Shown: in pieces, positions 7,639-15,427 of the stretch | Numbering within the stretch: position 1 is the first letter of the stretch | How the letters are laid out: each line of letters begins with the position of its first letter | Origin: an uncultured Longilinea sp. | GTDB lineage: Bacteria; Chloroflexota; Anaerolineae; Anaerolineales; Anaerolineaceae | Direction of reading: 5' to 3' | DNA: 27,753 bases | Assembly (NCBI GenBank): GCA_937863945.1 | Contig: CALMIB010000505.1 | Location: 1-27,753 of the forward strand | The notes under the pieces: model-generated | The model's database searches: none | What the model was told of the DNA's origin: nothing | What the model saw: the letters and a program-made list of their open reading frames with translations, nothing else | Translations under genes and position numbers: made by a program

Positions 7639-9011
7639 CAGGCCACAATGCTCACTTGCGGCAAGCGGGCAGAAATGTTGGCGATCTGTTCCTCGGGCAG
7701 CACATCATCTTCAAGCTGCCCGGTCAGGTAGCTGTTGTAGGCGGATAGATCAAAATGTCCGTGCCCGGAAAGATTGAACAGGATGACCTTCTTTTCGCCG
7801 GTCAGTTTTGCCTGCAGGGCTTCATCGATGGCCGCCCGAATGGCATGCGCGGATTCGGGCGCCGGCAGGATGCCTTCCGTCCGCGTGAATTGCACGGCGG
7901 CTTCGAATATCCCGATTTGCTGCACCGCCCTGGCTTCGATCAGGCCGGCATGATACAGGGCGCTGAGCGCGGGCGACATGCCGTGATAACGCAAGCCGCC
8001 GGCGTGAATGGACGCGGGGACGAAATCATGTCCCAGCGTATGCATTTTGAAAATCGGCGTCATTTGGGCGCTGTCGCCAAAATCAAAGGCATATACGCCC
8101 CTTGTCAGGGAGGGCGCGGCCGCGGGTTCCACCGCCAAAAGCCGCGTGCGCTGCCCGCCGCGCAGGTTCTCACGCAAGAATGGGAAAGCAATCCCTGAGA
8201 AGTTGGAACCGCCGCCCACGCAGCCGATGACCACATCCGGGTATTCGCCCGCCATGTCCATTTGCTTGAGCGCTTCCTCGCCGATCACGGTCTGGTGCAG
8301 CAGCACGTGATTGAGCACCGAACCCAGCCCGTATTTCTTTTTGCCGCCTGAGCTTGCCGCCACCTCCACAGCCTCCGAAATGGCAATGCCGAGCGAACCG
8401 AGGTGATCGGGATCCTGCGCCAGGATCTGGCGTCCAATTTGGGTTTGGTCGCTGGGGCTGGGGTAGATTTTGGCGCCGTAGGTTTCGATCAGGTGTCGCC
8501 GGTACGGCTTTTGCTGATAGGAAACCCTGACCATGTACACCTCCAGGTCGAGGCCGTAAAACTGGCAGGCCATCGCCAGGGCCGAACCCCATTGGCCGGC
8601 GCCGGTCTCGGTGGTCATGGCGCGCGTGCCGGCGATTTTGTTGTAGTAGGCCTGCGGCACGGCCGAGTTCGACTTATGACTGCCGGAAGGGGAGACGCCT
8701 TCGTACTTGTAGTAAATATGCGCCGGGGTGCCCAGCTCTTTTTCCAGCCGGCGGGCGCGCAGCAGGGGCGTGGGCCGCCACAATTTGTAAATCTCGCGCA
8801 CCTCTTCAGGAATATCGATAAATCTTTCCTGGCTGATTTCCTGTTCGATCAGGCCCATGGGAAACAAAACGGTCAGAAAATCGGGCGTAACCGGTTGCAT
8901 GGTCTGCGGATTGAGCACCGGCGATGGAGCCACCGGGCTGTCGGCAAGGATGTTATACCAGGTGCGCGGCAGGTCGCTTTCGTTCAGTAAAAAACGGATT
9001 CGCTCAGACAT
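7638..9011 (-). CDS. trpB2: Tryptophan synthase beta chain, TrpB2 type
   Basis: This PLP enzyme condenses indole with L-serine to give tryptophan. The 457-residue protein has the PLP lysine Lys113 in SGSHKSNSA, the ETGAGQWG loop with Glu135, the glycine-rich phosphate loop GCVGGGSN (263-270) and the C-terminal LFNLSGHGHFD. Length above 430 residues, the N-terminal RP.PL context and the SYQQKPYRR segment fit the TrpB2 (TrpEb_2) branch rather than the TrpA-partnered TrpB1. I chose the ATG at 9011 because an AAGGAGA ribosome site (9017-9023) stands directly before it; the frame runs on upstream to 9095 but without such a site and into the trpS end. It lies 58 bases downstream of trpS under the same tryptophan T-box. 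No trpA is nearby, consistent with indole salvage or a distant TrpA. Confidence 0.93.
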   Translation of the reverse strand: MSERIRFLLNESDLPRTWYNILADSPVAPSPVLNPQTMQPVTPDFLTVLFPMGLIEQEISQERFIDIPEEVREIYKLWRPTPLLRARRLEKELGTPAHIYYKYEGVSPSGSHKSNSAVPQAYYNKIAGTRAMTTETGAGQWGSALAMACQFYGLDLEVYMVRVSYQQKPYRRHLIETYGAKIYPSPSDQTQIGRQILAQDPDHLGSLGIAISEAVEVAASSGGKKKYGLGSVLNHVLLHQTVIGEEALKQMDMAGEYPDVVIGCVGGGSNFSGIAFPFLRENLRGGQRTRLLAVEPAAAPSLTRGVYAFDFGDSAQMTPIFKMHTLGHDFVPASIHAGGLRYHGMSPALSALYHAGLIEARAVQQIGIFEAAVQFTRTEGILPAPESAHAIRAAIDEALQAKLTGEKKVILFNLSGHGHFDLSAYNSYLTGQLEDDVLPEEQIANISARLPQVSIVA

Positions 9012-9069
9012 GATCTTCTCCTTTTTGGATTTCTGGTTAACAAAAAATTTTCCGAACAACGTTCTCAGG

Positions 9070-10095
9070 TTACTCTTCGAGCCGTTCTGAGACACGCAGG
9101 TTCCGTCCCATGCTCAAGCCCATGCGTTCCATGGCTTCAGCCAATGTTTCACGCGCCAGGGCAGCGGCGCTGCGCGTGCCGTCCATCAGGATCGCCTCCA
9201 GGTCGCCGGGGTGCCGCATGAGCTCGGCGCGCCGTTCGCGCAGCGGAGCCAGCGACCGGTTCAACACCCCGGCCAGGCGCACCTTGATTTCCACATCGCC
9301 CACTTTCCCGGCCTGGTAGCGCTGTTTGAATTCCGCGGTTTCATCGCGGTCAGGGTTGAATGTGTCCAGGTAGATGAACAGCGGATTGCCTTCCACGCGG
9401 CCAGGGTCGCTGGCATGGATGCGGGTTGGATCGGTGTACATGGACATGACCTTGCGCGCGGTTTCGTCGGACGTATCACGCAGGTAGATCGCGTTGCCGT
9501 ACGAGGTGTGCATGGCGCGGTTGTCGATGCCCGGCAGTCGTGGTGTGGAGGATAACAGCGCCTGCGGTTCCGGGAAAAGCGGCCCGTAGAGTTGGTTGAA
9601 ACGCCGTGCGATTTCGCGAGCCAGTTCGATGTGCGGTAATTGATCCTCGCCGACAGGTACCGCGCCGGCCTGGTAAAGCAGGATGTCCGCGGCTTGCAGG
9701 ACGGGGTAGCAGAGCAGCCCCAGCGAGGGTTGCAGGTGAAGCTGCTGAACCTGTTCCTTGTAGGTTGGCACGCGCCGGAGCCGCGACTCGCTGACCAGCA
9801 TGCCCAGCAGGTTCAACTGCGTATGCCCGGGAACCGCCGATTGCAACACGATGCGTGACCGCTGCGGATCGATCCCGGCGGCCAGCCAGTCGGCCAGCAC
9901 CTCGAGGATATTGGCGCGGATCCGGCCGGGGTGCAGGTAATCGGTGGTCAGCACGTGCAGGTCGGCGATGAGGAAGTAGCATTCGTGACTGTCTTGCAGG
10001 CTGGCCCAGTTGAGCAGTGTTCCGGCCAGGTGGCCAATGTGGCGCGGGCCGGTCGGGCGGTGCCCGGTGAGTATGCGTTGCGCGGCTTGTTTCAT
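9070..10095 (-). CDS. trpS: Tryptophanyl-tRNA synthetase with altered KMSKS motif
   Basis: A class Ic synthetase of 341 residues that charges tRNA-Trp in the cytoplasm. The first signature is intact as PTGPRHIGH (HIGH at 19-22), and the TrpRS-specific GEDQ (149-152) and MYTDPTR segment are present. The second signature is abnormal: where KMSKS is expected, in the context DNR-x-YGNAI, the sequence is AMHTS (194-198), so both lysines that stabilise the adenylation transition state are replaced. The rest of the protein is well kept and of normal length, so this is not a decayed gene. The start at 10095 has a GGAGG site (10102-10106) six bases upstream. It is the first gene after a tryptophan T-box leader and is followed by trpB2, which independently supports tryptophan specificity. 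Confidence 0.93.
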   Translation of the reverse strand: MKQAAQRILTGHRPTGPRHIGHLAGTLLNWASLQDSHECYFLIADLHVLTTDYLHPGRIRANILEVLADWLAAGIDPQRSRIVLQSAVPGHTQLNLLGMLVSESRLRRVPTYKEQVQQLHLQPSLGLLCYPVLQAADILLYQAGAVPVGEDQLPHIELAREIARRFNQLYGPLFPEPQALLSSTPRLPGIDNRAMHTSYGNAIYLRDTSDETARKVMSMYTDPTRIHASDPGRVEGNPLFIYLDTFNPDRDETAEFKQRYQAGKVGDVEIKVRLAGVLNRSLAPLRERRAELMRHPGDLEAILMDGTRSAAALARETLAEAMERMGLSMGRNLRVSERLEE

Positions 10096-10125
10096 GGTTA
10101 ACCTCCGGTTTAAGAACCAGCGTAA

Positions 10126-10166
10126 ATAAAAAACCAGCGTTCATCCCAATGGGGACGAACGCTGGT
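10126..10166 (-). terminator. T-box controlled intrinsic terminator
   Basis: On the minus strand a stem of about 15 pairs, starting ACCAGCGTTC and closing GAACGCTGGT with one interior mismatch and a short CATT loop, covers 10133-10166 and is followed by six T residues. It directly follows the T-box bulge sequence, as expected for the attenuation switch. Confidence 0.9.
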
Positions 10167-10206
10167 CCGTGGTGCCACCCCGGTTAGGCTGACCGGATTC
10201 TTCGAT

Positions 10207-10238
10207 AAAAAAATCCCCAGGTGTAGGCACCCGGGGGA
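10207..10238 (-). other. Stem III hairpin of the T-box followed by T7
   Basis: TCCCC pairs with GGGGA and, across a small internal loop, GGTG pairs with CACC (10214-10238 on the minus strand). Seven T residues follow (10207-10213). Position identifies it as T-box Stem III, but its shape is also that of a short intrinsic terminator. Confidence 0.6.
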
Positions 10239-10470
10239 AGAAAAGCCAGCCTCACTCTTGCGGGTACGGCGAGCGTGTCGCGATACCCTTTGCCCTGATA
10301 ACGGTGGCAGCTCCGGCGCGGGTTACTGGGCGGTTGGGCCGTTCTCCCTGCAACTCCGAGGTCCATTCTGCAGCGCTGTCCGGGCAGGTTTTCACCAACT
10401 CCTGCTCTCTGTGCCGTCCGGGCGATGCATACTCGTCCTCTTCAACGTTTTTGTTGCTCGATTGAAAAGT

Positions 10471-10498
10471 ATTATAAGCACAGAAAACAGCTTGTCAA
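10471..10498 (-). promoter_or_regulatory. Near-consensus sigma-70 promoter of the trpS leader
   Basis: TTGACA (10493-10498) and TATAAT (10471-10476) are both perfect matches, separated by 16 bases. Transcription should start near 10464. The promoter lies 28 bases after the dinB stop, with no clear terminator between, so some read-through from the long upstream operon is possible. Confidence 0.88.
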
Positions 10499-10526
10499 GA
10501 GGGTAATTTTGACTTTGACGTTTAGC

Positions 10527-11006
10527 CTATGCGGAAAGTGATGCCCGCCAGATTTTCAATCCCTCGAGATGCTCCTGCTCGTGATCGAGGGCGATATCCT
10601 GCACCAGCACGATCAACGCATGCTTCATCCAGGGGTAATTTCCGGGCTTGGTGAGCGCTTTTTCGGGAAAATCCTTCAACCGGCGGACAAGCTGCATGCG
10701 CACGGCGGAAAAATCCTCCAACACGCGCTCCAGCGGGCGGTCTTTGGCTTCCTGGTGCCACAGGTCGTTGACCTTGAGATATTCCGGGTTAAACACTTCA
10801 CTTTGCGGTTTACCGCCCTGCTGTGCCTGGAACAGCACCTTGATGACTTCCGCTTCCCAGCGGCTGATGTGGACCAGCACGTCCTTGACCGACCAATCAC
10901 CGCAGGCGCCGGGTCGGGTCAAGGCATCCGCCGGAACGCCTTCCAGCAGCGCGTTCAGCTCGGTCCGGTTTTGTTCCATGTGCTGTAACAGCTCGTCCCG
11001 GGTCAT
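10527..11006 (-). CDS. DinB-like four-helix protein (ClbS/DfsB type)
   Basis: The 159-residue protein begins MTRDELLQHMEQNRTELNAL and has a GDWSVKDVLVHISRWE segment, typical of the DinB/ClbS-DfsB superfamily of four-helix bundles. The three positions that usually form a metal site are histidines: His46, His142 and His146, the last two in a DHEQEH pattern. Relatives include metal-dependent thiol transferases and the colibactin-resistance protein ClbS, but many have no known substrate, so the reaction cannot be assigned. It is cytoplasmic by sequence. The ATG at 11006 has GGAGG five bases upstream. It follows the CPBP protease gene by 22 bases and ends the long minus-strand operon. Confidence 0.82.
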   Translation of the reverse strand: MTRDELLQHMEQNRTELNALLEGVPADALTRPGACGDWSVKDVLVHISRWEAEVIKVLFQAQQGGKPQSEVFNPEYLKVNDLWHQEAKDRPLERVLEDFSAVRMQLVRRLKDFPEKALTKPGNYPWMKHALIVLVQDIALDHEQEHLEGLKIWRASLSA

Positions 11007-11028
11007 CGTTCCTCCCTGAATGTGCCGA

Positions 11029-12039
11029 TCAATCTCTGGATTGAGGCGTTTTTTCCGGCAAGGGCGCTTCCGCGGCCGTGACCGGCGCGGCCAGGCCCGG
11101 ATAAATCGCCAGATTTGTCTTCAACGCGGCTGTGCCGCGCGACGCTCTGACCCACAGGCCAATCGCGAGACTGCCCAGCAGCATGGCTGTCAGGCCGAGC
11201 GCGCCGGCTTCGGGGCCAAAGGCGCCGCCGGTGGTCCACTCGGGGCCCAGTTGGGTGATGCCGATCAGGCTGGCGGCAGACGCGCCGCCGCTGACCGGGA
11301 AACCGAAAACGGTTCCCTGGAAAAAGTTCCAGGTGATATGCAGCCCAATGGAGATGGCCAGTTCGCCGGTGAGCACGTAGCCCAACCCAAGGAATAGTCC
11401 CGCCGCGACCAGGTTGAGGGTGCTGATCAAGCTGGCGTTGTTATTGGCCAGGTGCAGCAGCCCGAAAATGGATGAGGAGATCAAATAGGCCAGCAGCAGC
11501 GCGGTCCTGGGCTGGATTCTGCGGGTGCGAAAAGCCTCGGCCAGGTTGCGCAGCAGATAGCCGCGCGTGAAAAATTCCTCGTAGATGCCGACGCACAGGA
11601 ACAAGACCGCATCGCTGAGCATCCAGGCGCCCCACGGCCAGGCAGGCGCGCGGTTGACCTGCGTGCCCTCAATTTGTATCCAACCCAATCCCCATTCGAC
11701 CAGGAAGATCAAGCCCATCAGGAGTGCACCCAAAGCCAGGCCAAAGCCCAGGTCGAGCCACCAACGACGGTTGAAGTGAAATCCGTAATCGGCGAACTTG
11801 CGCCGGTCCAACCGCCTGGCTGCCAGCACGGCGGCGCCCAGCATGGCGGCCGTGGTGATCAGGCTGCTTAACATTTGCAACAGCGGACCGTCCGGCAGAC
11901 CGCCGGCAATCGGCCGAATTCCCCATTCCACAACCGCGGACAGGAGGAACATGAACCCAATGATCAGGAGCGCGTAGGCTGCGAAACGCCAGAAGAAGCG
12001 CAACCGGTTTTCTTCAGTTTTCCAAAACAGCTTTTTCAT
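11029..12039 (-). CDS. CPBP (CAAX/Abi) family membrane metalloprotease
   Basis: An integral membrane protein of 336 residues with about seven to eight hydrophobic helices. The CPBP/Rce1 motifs are present in order: EE..R as Glu154, Glu155 and Arg159 in GIYEEFFTRGYLLRN; FGLLH with His196; and HITWN with His234 and Asn238. These residues build the glutamate protease site in Rce1 homologues. The C-terminal tail of about 45 residues is proline- and alanine-rich and looks soluble. Bacterial members act in bacteriocin immunity, protein maturation or are of unknown role; the substrate here is unknown. I chose the ATG at 12039 with GAGG five bases upstream over an in-frame TTG at 12072. It sits 48 bases after the ThyX-like gene and 22 before dinB. 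Confidence 0.88.
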   Translation of the reverse strand: MKKLFWKTEENRLRFFWRFAAYALLIIGFMFLLSAVVEWGIRPIAGGLPDGPLLQMLSSLITTAAMLGAAVLAARRLDRRKFADYGFHFNRRWWLDLGFGLALGALLMGLIFLVEWGLGWIQIEGTQVNRAPAWPWGAWMLSDAVLFLCVGIYEEFFTRGYLLRNLAEAFRTRRIQPRTALLLAYLISSSIFGLLHLANNNASLISTLNLVAAGLFLGLGYVLTGELAISIGLHITWNFFQGTVFGFPVSGGASAASLIGITQLGPEWTTGGAFGPEAGALGLTAMLLGSLAIGLWVRASRGTAALKTNLAIYPGLAAPVTAAEAPLPEKTPQSRD

Positions 12040-12087
12040 GCCGGCCTCAATGCAGCCATAATTTCGCTTCAATCGATCTGATGATGA

Positions 12088-13512
12088 TTACGCCACTTCG
12101 GTAAAGTACTCCCGTTCCAGGTTCTGCCAGGTTTCGTCAGGGTTGGGGCGCAAGTAGCTGCCCAGCAGCGGCGTAGCGGCGCGCACCTCGGCGGCCATGC
12201 GCTGCGCCACCCGCCTCAAGGCGAAGTGCGCGTTGGGCGCTGATCGCAATGCGGTGAAGTGATCCAGGCTGCGCCAGTTGCACCCCAGCAGCACGCGCCG
12301 GTTGAAGGCATTGGGTACGACGTAGGAAGCGGCGTGCGGGTTGAACGCCGCGATTTCCTCGTAACACGCCTGCGCGGCGCGCATGGCCTGGCGGAATGGT
12401 GTTTCCAGGCCGGCTGCAACCATTTGCCGCGGCAGCGCGTAGCCCAGGCGGGTGGAGAGCGGCTGCGGGGTCTGTGTCATCATGCGGTGGCGTTTGAGCT
12501 CAAAATAGGCGCCCTGGTCGAGCACCAGGTCAAAGGTATAAGCGGCGTACTCGAGTTCGCGCAGCGGGATGTCGTATTTTTCGCGTTTGGCCAGCGCGAG
12601 CGCGGCGAGTTCCTCGCGTTCTGACTGCGAAGCGGACTCAAGGTGAGATAATATATGCGTATAGCTATCCGCGTTGAAACGGTACAGGGCGGCCGCCAGG
12701 ACGCGGTTTTCCGCGTCGGGCGCGCATGAAATCAACTGGCACCAGTCGCCCATTTTGTCCTGCGGCGCGAACTTTGCCGCCGCGGCGGTTAATTCGACTT
12801 CGGCTGTCTGCCAGTAGGGCACCTGGTCGGCATATTTGATTAACGTGGGCACGCTTTCCAGCGCGGCCTGTTTGATTTCCAGGCCCGTTTCCCGCACTTC
12901 GGCCAGTGGGTGTGACAGCATTTTGCGGATGGCATGTTCCAGCGCGCGCGCATTGATGGTCATGCCCACGTTGGCCAGCGAAGCGGCCGGGAGCAGGTAG
13001 CGGCACACGTCCACGTATTTCGAGCGCAGCCGGCGCTCCCAGGCGGCGTCGTTTTCGTCGGCATTGCGCGGGTTGGTCTCGGCCACCACCGCCTGCACGG
13101 CGGGCAGCGACTGCCGGTAGGTTTCAAACAGCATCCGGCAGGTTTGAATGAACTTGTCGCGCAGCGGGCTGCCGTCCAGCTCAGGCGGAATTTGGAAGGC
13201 ATCCGCATCCCATTTCTGGTAGCGGGTCGATTTTTCGGTATAGGAAGCCAGCCGGTTGGATTCGAGCACCTCCACCGCCAGGCGGGAGATGTTCTCCACG
13301 GCCACGTGCAGAACGGCATGTTCGGCCACCGAGGCATGCCCGTAGCCCACCACCCATTTTTCGTGGAACTCGGCGGATTTCTCATCCGTCAGCCCGGCGG
13401 CGATTTCGCGAAAGGACTGCGGCGAGCGTGAGGTTTTGGCAAAGGTGACGGCAATGGTTTCGGGCGGGATCTGCTGCGGATCGAGCAAATAGACCTGGCG
13501 TTTAGCGGTCAC
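12088..13512 (-). CDS. Tandem ThyX-like protein (FAD-dependent thymidylate synthase homologue)
   Basis: The 474-residue protein is about twice the length of ThyX and carries two ThyX-like halves. Half one has GHASVAEH (58-65), SNRLASYTEKSTRY (85-98), which lines up with the ThyX signature RHR-x7-S but with SNR for RHR, and NARALEHAI (187-195). Half two has a true RHR (341-343), but the following serine is two positions too far (Ser353, x9 not x7), and then NWRSLDHFTALRSAPNAHF. ThyX makes dTMP from dUMP using FAD, NADPH and methylenetetrahydrofolate as a homotetramer. Here each half keeps different parts of the site, so activity may need both, or the protein may do another flavin reaction. The start is a GTG overlapping the ribF stop by 11 bases. 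Homology is firm; thymidylate synthase activity is not. Confidence 0.85.
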   Translation of the reverse strand: MTAKRQVYLLDPQQIPPETIAVTFAKTSRSPQSFREIAAGLTDEKSAEFHEKWVVGYGHASVAEHAVLHVAVENISRLAVEVLESNRLASYTEKSTRYQKWDADAFQIPPELDGSPLRDKFIQTCRMLFETYRQSLPAVQAVVAETNPRNADENDAAWERRLRSKYVDVCRYLLPAASLANVGMTINARALEHAIRKMLSHPLAEVRETGLEIKQAALESVPTLIKYADQVPYWQTAEVELTAAAAKFAPQDKMGDWCQLISCAPDAENRVLAAALYRFNADSYTHILSHLESASQSEREELAALALAKREKYDIPLRELEYAAYTFDLVLDQGAYFELKRHRMMTQTPQPLSTRLGYALPRQMVAAGLETPFRQAMRAAQACYEEIAAFNPHAASYVVPNAFNRRVLLGCNWRSLDHFTALRSAPNAHFALRRVAQRMAAEVRAATPLLGSYLRPNPDETWQNLEREYFTEVA

Positions 13513-14440
13513 GGCTGAATACCTCGCGGGATTGCTGGATATCCTGGTGGATTTGATCGATCAGGTCTTGGACCTGTGAAAAGCGCATTTCAGGACGCAG
13601 GTATTCGACAAATTCAAGCCGTACGGGCTGGTCGTACAGGTTCGGGTCACCGGGGAGATCGAGAATGTGGGCTTCGATGCGGGGCGCGACGGGTGCTTGT
13701 TCGAAAGTTGGGCGAACGCCGATGCTGGTGACGGAGGGAAAGCGCTGACCGCGCAGGGTGATCCAGGTGGCATAGATGCCGAAGCCGGGCGACAAGCGCT
13801 GCTGTGGAATGGCAATGTTTGCCGTGGGGAAACCCAGGCCGTGGCCGCGGCCATCGCCGTGCGCGATCACGCCGTTGACGGCGTAGCACCGGCCCAGCAG
13901 GTCGGCGGCGGTCCGGACCTCTCCATTGGCGACCAGGTTGCGGATGCGGCTGGAGGAAATGGCACCATTCTGCGGATCAGCGACCGGGTCCACCACGGTG
14001 ACCGAATAGCCCAATTGATCGCCGATCTGCTTCAGCATCGGCAGGTTGCCCTCGCGGGCATGCCCGAGGGCAAAATCAAACCCGGCGCACAGGTGAACGA
14101 TCCCCAGCCGCGCTTTCATCCACGCCATAAAATCAGCCGCCGGGAGCGAGGCAAGCTGGCGGTTAAACTCTAGCGTCACCACCTCGTCCACGCCCAGGGC
14201 TGCCAACAATTCGGCGCGCTCATCGGGCATGCTCAAATAAACCGGATCGCGCAGATCGCGCAGCACAACCGCCGGGCTGGGAAAGAACGTGACCACCACG
14301 GCGGGCAGCCCTTCGGCATGCGCGCCGGCAACCAGTCGGCGGAGGATGACCTGATGGCCGCGGTGAACGCCGTCGAATACGCCAATGGTCAGCCAGGAGC
14401 GGTCCAGTTTCAGGTTGTCAAGGGATCGATGGTGCGCCAT
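13502..14440 (-). CDS. ribF: Bifunctional riboflavin kinase/FAD synthetase
   Basis: Converts riboflavin to FMN and then FAD in the cytoplasm. The 312-residue protein has both modules: the nucleotidyl-transferase GVFDGVHRGH (20-29) with ISSSRIR (161-167), and the kinase domain with GRGHGLGFPTANI (197-209) and GVRPTF. Length matches the family. The ATG at 14440 has GGAAGG upstream. It follows truB by 21 bases, the usual order in the infB-rbfA-truB-ribF cluster. Its last 11 bases overlap the GTG start of the tandem ThyX-like gene, which suggests translational coupling between FAD supply and a protein of an FAD-dependent family. Confidence 0.96.
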   Translation of the reverse strand: MAHHRSLDNLKLDRSWLTIGVFDGVHRGHQVILRRLVAGAHAEGLPAVVVTFFPSPAVVLRDLRDPVYLSMPDERAELLAALGVDEVVTLEFNRQLASLPAADFMAWMKARLGIVHLCAGFDFALGHAREGNLPMLKQIGDQLGYSVTVVDPVADPQNGAISSSRIRNLVANGEVRTAADLLGRCYAVNGVIAHGDGRGHGLGFPTANIAIPQQRLSPGFGIYATWITLRGQRFPSVTSIGVRPTFEQAPVAPRIEAHILDLPGDPNLYDQPVRLEFVEYLRPEMRFSQVQDLIDQIHQDIQQSREVFSRDR

Positions 14441-14461
14441 GGGACCTTCCCGTGGGATGGA

Positions 14462-15373
14462 TCAGGCAAAAAATACTTTCTTGGGCTGCCACTCGCCCGT
14501 ATCCGGGATGTATTCCATCAGGGCGACCAGCTCGCCCTGTTCGTTGATGCCGCGCGCCATGACAGAATCGGAGGGTTCGGCCGGGATGCGGTGCCCGTGA
14601 CGGATGAGGTCCATTTGCTCCAGGTTGAGCTCAACCGCCGGCCAGTCCGAAAGGGCTTCCGCTGCGGGGATGAGGTACTGGTACCAGGTCCCCTCTTCGA
14701 AGGCCTCGCGCAATTTGCGCAGCGGCACGGCGTCCCGCAGGGTGAAGCGCCCCGATTTGGTGCGCCGCAGCCCCACCAGGGGCGCGCCGACGCCCATCTT
14801 CTCACCCAGGTCGTGCGCCAACGAGCGCACATAGGTCCCCGAAGAGCAGTAAACGTCGATCACGGCCTCAGGCGGCGCCCATTCGAGCAGTTCAAGGTGG
14901 TACACCTTGATGCGGCGCGGGGCCAGGTCCACCTCTTCGCCGTCGCGGGCCATTTCATAGGCTTTGCGGCCTTTTACTTTGACGGCGGAATAGGGCGGGG
15001 GCACCTGCTCAATTTCGCCGATAAAGCCCTGCATGGCAGTTTCAAATTGCGCTTCGCTGATATGGTCAATCGGGACGGATCGCGTGATGTGGCCTTCCGC
15101 ATCGTAGGTGTCGGTGGATGCGCCCAGGCGCAGGACGGCCTGGTAGCGTTTATCCGACGCGGACACGTATTCGCTCAAGCGCACAGCCGGTCCCAGCAAA
15201 ATGACCAGGACGCCCGAAGCGCGCGGATCCAGCGTGCCCGTGTGCCCGGCGCGCTTGATGTTGGTTCCCTTGCGGACGACTTGCACCACATCATGGGAGG
15301 TAAGCCCGACCGGTTTATCTACCACCAGGACGCCAGAAATGGCATTCTTGAGATCAAAATCGTCGTTTCCCAT
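14462..15373 (-). CDS. truB: tRNA pseudouridine-55 synthase
   Basis: Makes pseudouridine 55 in the T loop of tRNAs. The 303-residue protein has the TruB signature GHTGTLDPRASGVL with catalytic Asp49, the KPVGLTSHDVV opening (20-30), the PPPYSAVKVKGRKAYE segment and YCSSGTYVRSLAHDLG. A short PUA-like C-terminal region follows. It lies 54 bases after rbfA and 21 before ribF, in the conserved cluster order. In many bacteria a DHH phosphoesterase (nrnA) lies between rbfA and truB; none is present here. Confidence 0.96.
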   Translation of the reverse strand: MGNDDFDLKNAISGVLVVDKPVGLTSHDVVQVVRKGTNIKRAGHTGTLDPRASGVLVILLGPAVRLSEYVSASDKRYQAVLRLGASTDTYDAEGHITRSVPIDHISEAQFETAMQGFIGEIEQVPPPYSAVKVKGRKAYEMARDGEEVDLAPRRIKVYHLELLEWAPPEAVIDVYCSSGTYVRSLAHDLGEKMGVGAPLVGLRRTKSGRFTLRDAVPLRKLREAFEEGTWYQYLIPAAEALSDWPAVELNLEQMDLIRHGHRIPAEPSDSVMARGINEQGELVALMEYIPDTGEWQPKKVFFA

Positions 15374-15427
15374 CTTTGCTTTTCCCCACAGGTGATTGAA
15401 TGGCCTTCCGACCCAAAAAGCCGAAGG

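Larger units (their letters stand above)
10126..10464 (-). ncRNA. Tryptophan T-box leader of trpS-trpB2
   Basis: The transcribed leader has the marks of a T-box riboswitch. The specifier loop reads GAATGGACC, with the tryptophan codon TGG at 10363-10365. The T-box sequence GGGGTGGCACCACGG lies at 10167-10181; its TGGC (10174-10177) would pair with the free GCCA end of uncharged tRNA-Trp, whose discriminator base is G. Between them are a Stem II-like region and a Stem III hairpin (10214-10238). A strong intrinsic terminator follows at once (10126-10166). When tRNA-Trp is uncharged, the antiterminator should form and transcription enter trpS. This fills the 431 bases between dinB and trpS; the short open frames here do not look coding. 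The 5' end is inferred from the promoter. Confidence 0.93.

Noticed and set aside
9012..9095. Longer N-terminus for TrpB2 starting near 9095
   Set aside because: The extra residues are a lysine/asparagine-rich string overlapping the trpS end, while the ATG at 9011 has a strong AAGGAGA site.
10184..10506. Short open frames on both strands between trpS and dinB
   Set aside because: They overlap the conserved T-box leader elements; no ribosome site or protein-like character.
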